Shown: in pieces, positions 57,544-64,000 of the stretch
How the letters are laid out: the number at the start of each line of letters is the position of its first letter
How positions within the stretch are numbered: the stretch's first letter is position 1
Origin: JANNRR01 sp031401675
GTDB lineage: Bacteria; Pseudomonadota; Alphaproteobacteria; Rhodobacterales; Rhodobacteraceae
Reading direction: 5' to 3'
NCBI GenBank assembly: GCA_031401675.1
Contig: JANNRR010000045.1
Coordinates: 14,450-78,449 of the forward strand
Length of the DNA stretch: 64,000 nucleotides
Position numbers and translations under genes: made by a program
Notes under the pieces: generated by a model
The model's input: the letters and a program-made list of their open reading frames with translations, nothing else
What the model was told of the DNA's origin: nothing
The model's database searches: none

Positions 57544-59641
57544 TGGCACCGACCCTGGCGGAGCCGTCGTTGGCGACCGAACGACCCTTCTGATCCACCG
57601 GAAAGGGTGCCATCCCCGCCGGCAACAACGGCAGCGCCGAGCCAGGCGCAGGCGTATAATCGCCATTGCCGCCGCCGGCCCCGTCAAAGCTGCGGTCATC
57701 CACCCAGGCCGGGGCTAGCGGGGTCGCCGAAGTGCCGCTGGCATCGGTCAGCGCCGCCACCTCGCCCAGCCAATGGCCGACGCCGGGCCCCTGACCATCG
57801 GTGCCGCCACGCAACGCCACATTGCCACGCGCGCCGACATTGAAGCTGGCGGGCCAGTTGCCGACCAGCGCGGCGTTGGTGCCGAACACGTCGGTCTTGG
57901 TGTTGCGCTCGGCATGGACGCTGAACCGCATGAAGCCTCGCTTGGCCACGGTTGTGGTGCCGGTATCCTGATACAGCCAGTTGGTCCGCGCGCCGACGAC
58001 GGTATTGCCGATGAACAGCACGTTTTCCACCGCCTGCAGATCACCGTCAGCATGGAAGGAGAGGTTGGGGGCGGTATTGCCGGTGGTCTGTTCCAGCACG
58101 CAAGATATAGCCGCGAACCCGCGCGAGTCGATGACGGCGGCGCTGGAACTCAGCGCCCGACTGCCGTTGACGGTCTGGGTGATGTGGCAGTGGCTGAGCA
58201 ACTGCCCGGCCCCAAGTTCGACGTTGGCCCCGGACGGGACCCGCCGCAGGCCACCGGTGAACTTGCAGGCGGCTGCGTTGTAGATCTGGTTGCCGGCAAA
58301 GGTGCCCGAGCAGCCAATGGCGTTGACGTGCTTGGCCACCCCGGCGAAATCGTCAAACGTGACGCCCAGGGCCCCGGTCGAGGTGACGTCGATCAGCCAG
58401 CAACGCCCGGTCTTGTAAATCCAGGCACCGTAGGCGGCGGTGCTGTTCAGATCGATCACGACGTTTTCCAGCACCAGCATCCGGTCCATCGTGGCAAGCG
58501 CGGCGGAATTGTCGAGAAAGGTCACGGACGCCCCGATTTTCTTAAGGGTGATATCCTTGAATTTCAGCTTTGCCGGCGTGCTGTTCAGGGTATTGGCCCC
58601 GGCGTCCTTGTAGATGGTGGTGGTTTTCAGGCTGGGGTTTTCTGCCTCGATCACCAGAGGAATCTCGCCGATCACCACGGATTGGAAAGTGGCGTGGGTA
58701 TGTTCGCCGGCAACCAGCCGAATGGTACCGCCGCTGGCATTGTTGCGGCTGTAGGTGGTGTTGTTGAAGGTCCGTACCGCCGCCGCCGCTGCCGAAACGG
58801 TCAGATAGGGCGACGCGGCAGCAGTGGCGGGTGTTGCCGACACCACGGCGGTGCCGTTGTTGCCGGTGGTGGCGTTGACATAGGCATAGGCCTGACCGTA
58901 ACCGCCTGTGCGGTCGTTCAGGAATTTCAGCACGGTAAAGTTGATCGACGGATAGGCGCTGGCGTTGAGCGACGCCTGAAATGCCGTGCCGACCCAAGGA
59001 TAGATGATCACGTCCAGGGTGCAGGTGGCCCCCTGATTCAGCGTGGCCAGCGGAATTGCCGCCTCGAAATACGGCGCATGCAGGCCCGAGGCCCAGGCGC
59101 GCGACGACATGGCGGACACGGTTTGCTGCACCGTGTTGCTGCCGTCCGAGGCGATGAAGGTCACGGCGGCAACCGGGCGACCGGCACGGGCATAGGCATG
59201 CGCCACCGCCAGCCGCGCGGTAAAGCTGGCACCCTGCGCCCGCTCCATGTCGGGGGTCAGCCAGGCGGCGACCGGCTTGGGATAGGACAAAGCCGAGTTG
59301 TTGGTGACCCCTGGCGGCAGCGTGTCGGCAGCATAGACGAAATCCGACAGCGCCACCTTGTCGGCGGTCAGCGTCGCCTGCGACGGATAGGGCTGACGGA
59401 CCCGGCTCATCAGGGTCAGGCTTTCATTGACCGTGGTCGGCGTGGCACTGGCCGTGAAGCCTTGCCGGATGACGGAAAGCGTTTCTGGCGTGGTCACCGG
59501 GGTAAAGAATGCCGGCGGCGAAGGATACACCGCCTGCCAGCCATCGGCAGCGACGGATTGAACCGGTGATGGCGGCAGGGCCGCGCCCGATTGAACCGGG
59601 TTGGTGCTGGTCAGACCGAACGCGATCATCATGCTGAACAT
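57530..59641 (-). CDS. Large repeat-rich parallel beta-helix protein
   Basis: This 703-residue protein is rich in Ala, Thr, Val and Asn. From about residue 280 it has the spaced hydrophobic rungs of a right-handed beta-helix (IRLVAGEHTHATFQSVVIGE, FKDITLKKIGASVTFLDNSA, MLVLENVVIDLNSTAAYGAW). The first 250 residues form a separate region. The N-terminus MFSMMIAFGLTSTNPVQ is not a clear signal peptide. It is convergent with the acyltransferase and divergent from another beta-helix gene. Possible roles are a surface adhesin, polysaccharide lyase or phage-like fibre; none is supported by catalytic motifs I can see. Confidence 0.7.
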   Translation of the reverse strand: MFSMMIAFGLTSTNPVQSGAALPPSPVQSVAADGWQAVYPSPPAFFTPVTTPETLSVIRQGFTASATPTTVNESLTLMSRVRQPYPSQATLTADKVALSDFVYAADTLPPGVTNNSALSYPKPVAAWLTPDMERAQGASFTARLAVAHAYARAGRPVAAVTFIASDGSNTVQQTVSAMSSRAWASGLHAPYFEAAIPLATLNQGATCTLDVIIYPWVGTAFQASLNASAYPSINFTVLKFLNDRTGGYGQAYAYVNATTGNNGTAVVSATPATAAASPYLTVSAAAAAVRTFNNTTYSRNNASGGTIRLVAGEHTHATFQSVVIGEIPLVIEAENPSLKTTTIYKDAGANTLNSTPAKLKFKDITLKKIGASVTFLDNSAALATMDRMLVLENVVIDLNSTAAYGAWIYKTGRCWLIDVTSTGALGVTFDDFAGVAKHVNAIGCSGTFAGNQIYNAAACKFTGGLRRVPSGANVELGAGQLLSHCHITQTVNGSRALSSSAAVIDSRGFAAISCVLEQTTGNTAPNLSFHADGDLQAVENVLFIGNTVVGARTNWLYQDTGTTTVAKRGFMRFSVHAERNTKTDVFGTNAALVGNWPASFNVGARGNVALRGGTDGQGPGVGHWLGEVAALTDASGTSATPLAPAWVDDRSFDGAGGGNGDYTPAPGSALPLLPAGMAPFPVDQKGRSVANDGSARVGAIMAV

Positions 59642-59914
59642 CCCTAAGGCATGGGTCCGCCCGAATGGGTGCGCAGACGGACGGGTTTCGGTCAGTGCCG
59701 GGGGCGGCGTCAGAGTGGGTGGCTTCAGACTGCGCGTCGGGTCTATAGCATCACCGAGGGTTGCGTTGCGTTTAAGACCGGAACAGGGTACGTAGCGTTA
59801 GGCCGATGTTCTTGAACACAGATTCCTGAATGGTGCCGGTGAAGAGCCACGGATGTCTGCGGGTTTTCGCGCCTTTTTCCGGATCATTGCCGGGCCTCAG
59901 GGCGGAGGGTTGCA

Positions 59915-62101
59915 ATGCTGTTGAATTGGCGTGGCGTTGTCGTCGCCCTGTCCCTGATCCTGACTGCCGCCGCCGACGCCCTGGCCGAGGGTACGGGCAC
60001 ACCGGTTCCCATCGGCGGCCTTCGGTCCGCGCTTGCTGAAGCCCGGCCCGGCGACGTGCTGCTTCTGGAACCCGGCGACCATGGCGCACCCGAGATCAAG
60101 CCGTCGCCGCAGCGCCCGGCTGACAGCGCGCCGATTACCCTGCAATCCGCCGATCCGGCGCACCCGGCGGTGTTCACAGGCATGTTCATCAAGGGCGCGA
60201 CCGGTCTGATCTTTGACGGGCTGCGCTTCGACTACACGTTCAAGCCGGGCGACAACGGCCCGGACAAGCAGGGCATCAACCAGCCCTTCCAGATCACCGG
60301 GGCCCGCGGCATCACGATCCGAAACTCGGTGTTCGACGGCGATCTGGCTACGACCGGTCCGGATGTCGACGTGGGTTTTCCCTCTGCCACGGCGCTTATC
60401 GTGCGGCGTTGCGGCAACGTCTTGTTGGAAGACAACGAGTTCAACCTTTGGCAACGCGGGCTCGGGATCGACAACAGCACCGATGTCACGGTGCGCGGCA
60501 ACGACCTGCACGCGATCCGGATGGACGGAATGAACTTTGCCGCCGTTCAGGATGTGCTGATCGAGGGCAATCATATCCACGACTTCCAGCGGTCGCTGAC
60601 GTCGCTGGACCATCCCGACATGATCCAGTTCTGGACGGCGGGAACCAAGGTTTCCAGCCGCAACATTACCATTCGCGGCAACATCCTGAACTCGGGCGGC
60701 GGAGGCTGGACCCAGACGATCTTCATGCGAAACGAGGTGGTGGATCAGAAGAAAGCCGGGCCCGAGATGTATTACAAGGATGTCCTGATCGAGGATAATG
60801 TCATCATCAACGCGCATCTGCACGGCATCACTCTGGGCGAAACCGACGGGCTGACGATCCGAAACAACACCTTGATCCACAACCGATTGTCCGATGGCCC
60901 GGACAACAATCCCAATCTGTGGACACCGCAGATCAACGTCAGCGGCCGGTCCGAGCGGGTGTCGATCACCGCCAACATCACGGCCAGCGTCAATGGCGGC
61001 AAGTCGCGCGGCGATTGGCAGATCGCCGGCAATCTGCTGATTCAGGACCGAAGCCCGTCACAGCCCGGCTGGTACGACGATGTTTTCGTCGCGGCCCGGA
61101 CCGGCGACCCGACCGCGCTGTCGCCGTTCATCTATTTGCCGGGCGGCCCGGCCGACGGCGGCAAAGTCGGGGCAACGGGTCTGCAGGCCGACCGCGTCGC
61201 CAGCTTTATGGCCGCACAAGCGCTTGCCAACCGTGCCGACATGGCGGGCACCCAAGCCAACGGCATCACGGCCCTGATGCGGGTGACGCCCGACGCCACC
61301 TTTCTGAACCGCTTCAGTTTCGACGCCGGATTGAGCCTTTTGCCAGAGACTGCAGCGAGTGCAAGCTACCATTGGGATTTCGGCGAGGCGACTGCCGATG
61401 GGGTCACCGCGTCGCACGATTTTACCGAACCGGGACGACATCAGGTCACGCTGACGGTGACAGTGGCCGAAACGGGCAACGCCGACGTTGCCGCCTGGCT
61501 GGATGTGCCCGGCGCCGAAGTGCTGCGGCTCGACCCTGACGCAGGGGTCCTGCTGTCACGCAAAGCCGAAGGAATGAGAGCGCTGCCCGGGTTGAAGCTG
61601 GTGACGCTGGCCGACGGCGGCAAAGCCTTGCCGCTGGGACAGGGCGCAAAGCCTATCGCCATTCCGCCCACAGCCATTGCCGGGCTGTTCGGCGCGCGGG
61701 ATTTCGACCTGCAGGTCCGGGTGCAGGTTATCAAGCAAAAGGGTGCGACAGGCGAAATTCTGCGGGTGAATCAGACACTGGTCCTGCTGATGACCCCGAA
61801 CGGCGGGGCCGAAGTGCAGTTCTTTGGCGCGGGCGCGGCCAAGCCGGTGGTCATCCGCACCGGACCGCTGCGGTTGCATGACGGTGCCTGGCACGATCTG
61901 CGGATCGTTCATGATGCCGCAAAGGGCCGGATCAGCCTGTCGGTCGACGGCAAGGAACGCGCGGCAGGGCGCAGCAGCGACCCGGTCGGCCCGATGAAAA
62001 GCTGGGGTCTCAGCCTTGGCAACCCGTTCGGCCAAAAGAGCCTGGACGGGCATATCGTCGTGTTGCAGCTGCATAGCAATCTGGAACGATTTGCGCGATA
62101 A
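59915..62101 (+). CDS. Secreted parallel beta-helix protein with PKD-like and LamG-like parts
   Basis: This 728-residue protein has a signal peptide (VVVALSLILTAAADALA, cleavage before EG). A right-handed beta-helix (about 35-410) shows repeated rungs such as IRNSVFDGD, VLIEGNHIHD, ITIRGNILNS and LTIRNNTLIHN. A PKD-like stretch (YHWDFGEATADGVTASHDF, about 487) follows, then a LamG-like beta-sandwich (about 585-725). The layout suits a polysaccharide-binding or degrading enzyme of the PL6-like fold, but catalytic residues are not assigned. It precedes the polymerase-like gene. Confidence 0.8.
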   Translation: MLLNWRGVVVALSLILTAAADALAEGTGTPVPIGGLRSALAEARPGDVLLLEPGDHGAPEIKPSPQRPADSAPITLQSADPAHPAVFTGMFIKGATGLIFDGLRFDYTFKPGDNGPDKQGINQPFQITGARGITIRNSVFDGDLATTGPDVDVGFPSATALIVRRCGNVLLEDNEFNLWQRGLGIDNSTDVTVRGNDLHAIRMDGMNFAAVQDVLIEGNHIHDFQRSLTSLDHPDMIQFWTAGTKVSSRNITIRGNILNSGGGGWTQTIFMRNEVVDQKKAGPEMYYKDVLIEDNVIINAHLHGITLGETDGLTIRNNTLIHNRLSDGPDNNPNLWTPQINVSGRSERVSITANITASVNGGKSRGDWQIAGNLLIQDRSPSQPGWYDDVFVAARTGDPTALSPFIYLPGGPADGGKVGATGLQADRVASFMAAQALANRADMAGTQANGITALMRVTPDATFLNRFSFDAGLSLLPETAASASYHWDFGEATADGVTASHDFTEPGRHQVTLTVTVAETGNADVAAWLDVPGAEVLRLDPDAGVLLSRKAEGMRALPGLKLVTLADGGKALPLGQGAKPIAIPPTAIAGLFGARDFDLQVRVQVIKQKGATGEILRVNQTLVLLMTPNGGAEVQFFGAGAAKPVVIRTGPLRLHDGAWHDLRIVHDAAKGRISLSVDGKERAAGRSSDPVGPMKSWGLSLGNPFGQKSLDGHIVVLQLHSNLERFAR

Positions 62102-62206
62102 GGTCGCCAGACTCCGGCCGAACCGGGGCTTGTCGGCATCAGGCCGACGGAACCTTGAGCAAACCCACCTGTCCCGGGGACGCAGGACACCGAATCGAGG
62201 CGGAAC

Positions 62207-63829
62207 GTGGCAGCAACTGAAACCAGCACCCGACTTCGGTCCGGATCCAGCGGCGATGCTGTCGCCGCGTCCGGCGCCGCGTCCGGCCGCGCAGCGAACA
62301 GGACCTTGACGATTAACCCGGTAGCGGTCGGACGCGGCAGATTGGCGTTCCCGGTCCTGGTGTTCCTGCTGTGCGTGGTGGTTCCGTTCGCCTTCAGCCT
62401 GGGCCCGGTTGTGATGACCGGGGTCCGGGTCACGCTGATCCTTCTGGTCGTACCGATGGCTATCGGGCTGTTCACCGGACGATTCGGGCGCATTCTGCCG
62501 ACCGATTACCTGTTCTTTGTGCACCTCGCCTGGGCCACACTCGCGCTTGGCATCAACAACCCGCAGTTGGTCGTGCAGAACATGGGGGCCACCGGCATCG
62601 AATTTATCGGCGGCTATCTTCTGGGCCGCGCCTATATCCGCACCAAGGAGGATTTCATTGCCCTGATCCGGGCCTCGGTCTGGATCGTGATCCTGACCCT
62701 GCCGATTGCCATTGTCGAGACGATTACCGGGCGGCAACTGGTTATCGAAATGCTGCAGGCAATTCCCTTCGTCGGCGGCGCGGTCAGGGCTCCGAGCGAG
62801 GCGCGGCTTGGGCTGGAGCGCGTGCAGTTGGGGTTTGCAACGCCAATCCACTACGGGCTGTATTGCAGCCTGTCCTTTGCGCTCTGTTTCGTCGGGCTGA
62901 AAAGCGTCTACGGCGGCTTCAAACGCTGGCTCGCATCGTTTCTGGTCGGGCTCGGGGTATTCATCTCGCTGTCCAGCGGAGCATTTCTTGCGATGATGCT
63001 GATGATGTTCCTGATCTTCTGGACATATGCCCTGCGCAAGTCAAAGCGGCCCTGGACGATCTTTTTCTATATGGTGGCGTTCTTTTACGTGGCGATCGAT
63101 CTTGCGTCGAACCGTACGCCCTATCGGGTGTTCATGACCTATGCGACGTTTTCACCCGGGACCGCCTATTGGCGGGCGGCGATCAATGAATTCGGCATGA
63201 ACAACGTCTGGGCCAACCCGATCTTTGGGCTCGGGTTAAGACCCTGGGTGCGCCCGGGCTGGATGCAGACCAGCAGCGTCGACAATTTCTGGCTGCTGAT
63301 GGCGATGCGCTTCGGCATCCTTGGTTTCCTGACCGTCGCGGCGGGCTACGGTACCGCGCTTTGGCAAGTTGCCTGGCGCAAATTTGGCGACGACCAGATT
63401 CTGTTGCAGTTGCGGCTGGCGTGGATGTTCACCTTTTCCTCGCTGGCCTTCACGATGTTCACAGTTCACGTCTGGAGCGAAATCTACGCGCTGGTGTTTT
63501 TCTATGTCGGGGCCGGTCTCTGGATGGTCACTGCGGTGCCGGAAGGTGCTGCGGTTCCTGCAGCTGCGCCGTTGCGTGGCAGCCTTCAGAAGCGCAGCCG
63601 GATCGACCCGAAACCAGCGGCCGACGTCGAGGCGCGCACCCCCGACGCGCCGACCCTGCGACCAGTGGCAGCGCATTCCCGCGCGCCAGAACCGCAGCGA
63701 AGGTCAGGGGCGGCTGCAATCCACCGGGTCGCACCGGGCCCGGCCGAACCGGGCAAGGACGAAAAAGGGCGATCGGATCAACCGGTCTATACGCGGTTTC
63801 CAACGAACAACCGCGACCCGAAAGCCTGA
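62207..63829 (+). CDS. O-antigen ligase/polymerase-like membrane protein
   Basis: This 540-residue protein has about ten to twelve membrane segments between residues 45 and 445, with a large periplasmic-type loop (AINEFGMNNVWANPIFGLGL, about 325) typical of Wzy/WaaL-like proteins. The start is GTG 62207. The last 100 residues are hydrophilic, Pro/Arg/Ala-rich and probably disordered. It would polymerise or ligate polysaccharide units delivered by the flippase. It is 105 bp behind the beta-helix gene. Confidence 0.82.
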   Translation: MAATETSTRLRSGSSGDAVAASGAASGRAANRTLTINPVAVGRGRLAFPVLVFLLCVVVPFAFSLGPVVMTGVRVTLILLVVPMAIGLFTGRFGRILPTDYLFFVHLAWATLALGINNPQLVVQNMGATGIEFIGGYLLGRAYIRTKEDFIALIRASVWIVILTLPIAIVETITGRQLVIEMLQAIPFVGGAVRAPSEARLGLERVQLGFATPIHYGLYCSLSFALCFVGLKSVYGGFKRWLASFLVGLGVFISLSSGAFLAMMLMMFLIFWTYALRKSKRPWTIFFYMVAFFYVAIDLASNRTPYRVFMTYATFSPGTAYWRAAINEFGMNNVWANPIFGLGLRPWVRPGWMQTSSVDNFWLLMAMRFGILGFLTVAAGYGTALWQVAWRKFGDDQILLQLRLAWMFTFSSLAFTMFTVHVWSEIYALVFFYVGAGLWMVTAVPEGAAVPAAAPLRGSLQKRSRIDPKPAADVEARTPDAPTLRPVAAHSRAPEPQRRSGAAAIHRVAPGPAEPGKDEKGRSDQPVYTRFPTNNRDPKA

Positions 63830-63878
63830 CCCCGCAGCGAACCGGGCCAGCAGCGTTTGCCTAGAGTATCCGTCTTGG

Positions 63879-64000
63879 TCAAGCCATGGTTTCGGTCCAT
63901 TTCCGGTTATCCCGGATCAGCGCGTTTGCGGTTGTGATGATGCGTCGCATGACGGCGGTTATGGCGAGTTTGGCGGGTTTTCCGGCGGCTCTGAGAGCAT
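63879..64000 (-). mobile_element. IS110-family transposase, C-terminal part cut by the window edge
   Basis: The minus-strand frame reads LRAAGKPAKLAITAVMRRII and then TTANALIRDNRKWTETMA before a TGA at 63879-63881. The motif AAGKPAKLAITAVMRR is characteristic of the C-terminus of IS110-type transposases. The N-terminal part lies outside the window. The element borders the polysaccharide region. Confidence 0.8.

Noticed and set aside
57773..59569. A 598-codon plus-strand frame opposite the beta-helix gene
   Set aside because: The minus frame has periodic hydrophobic rungs as expected for a beta-helix; the plus frame is Gly/His/Arg-rich and lacks a motif.
1..64000. CRISPR arrays, rRNA and tRNA genes
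   Set aside because: No regularly spaced direct repeats and no recognisable tRNA or rRNA sequence were seen on either strand; a dedicated tRNA scan was not possible.

Overview
The window reads as a chromosomal segment of a GC-rich alphaproteobacterium, most likely a member of the Rhodobacteraceae/Paracoccaceae. This rests on an FrcBCA sugar transporter resembling the Sinorhizobium one, an alphaproteobacterial LexA box (GTTC-N7-GTTC), an Irr-type box in front of an mbfA gene, DmdA/DmdD-like proteins, NnrU and DUF2794 genes, and a GGGGATATTT dispersed repeat. No rRNA, tRNA or CRISPR array was recognised. The only mobile element seen is an IS110-type transposase cut by the right edge.

Layout. 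0.1-4.5 kb: a ROK regulator divergent from frcBCA. 4.5-15.5 kb: a carbohydrate or polyol catabolic block made of a LacI regulator, a TIM-barrel isomerase, a Gfo/Idh/MocA oxidoreductase, a six-gene ABC importer with an extra 62-residue membrane protein, and a DhaK-DhaL kinase. The lacI promoter and the importer promoter share an 18-bp dyad at 16 of 18 positions, the probable LacI operator. 15.6-17.6 kb: carbonic anhydrase, SbtA-type bicarbonate transporter and a PII/SbtB-like protein. 17.7-24.4 kb: housekeeping and small genes, including an imuB mutasome gene interrupted by a single in-frame TAG, with its LexA box intact and no imuA or dnaE2 beside it. 24.4-28.9 kb: glutathione-dependent formaldehyde dehydrogenase, DmdA-like and DmdD-like genes, a decayed second copy of the 3' end of the dehydrogenase gene, and a Phd/VapC-type toxin-antitoxin pair.

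29-37 kb: M23-like and RidA proteins, a NYN/OST-HTH protein, sulfotransferase, TetR, the iron exporter MbfA, nitroreductase, NnrU and a TorF-type porin. 37-40.6 kb: sdhCDAB behind a double TGTGATCACA palindrome. 40.6-46 kb: a tetR-MFP-RND efflux operon with a perfect 16-bp palindromic operator. 46.3-48.2 kb: a quorum-sensing locus containing a LuxR-like protein without a DNA-binding domain, a complete LuxR and a LuxI whose ribosome-binding site lies in a hairpin. 49-63.8 kb: a cell-surface and polysaccharide region with TolC- and HlyD-type export subunits, glycosyltransferase, 2OG-Fe(II) oxygenase, flippase, acyltransferase, two parallel beta-helix proteins and an O-antigen polymerase/ligase-like protein.

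The strongest leads are the LacI block with its paired operators, the HTH-less LuxR with the RBS hairpin of luxI, the scar that brackets the DmdA/DmdD-like pair, and the one-codon lesion in imuB. All functions are read from sequence motifs and recalled family features; no searches were run.
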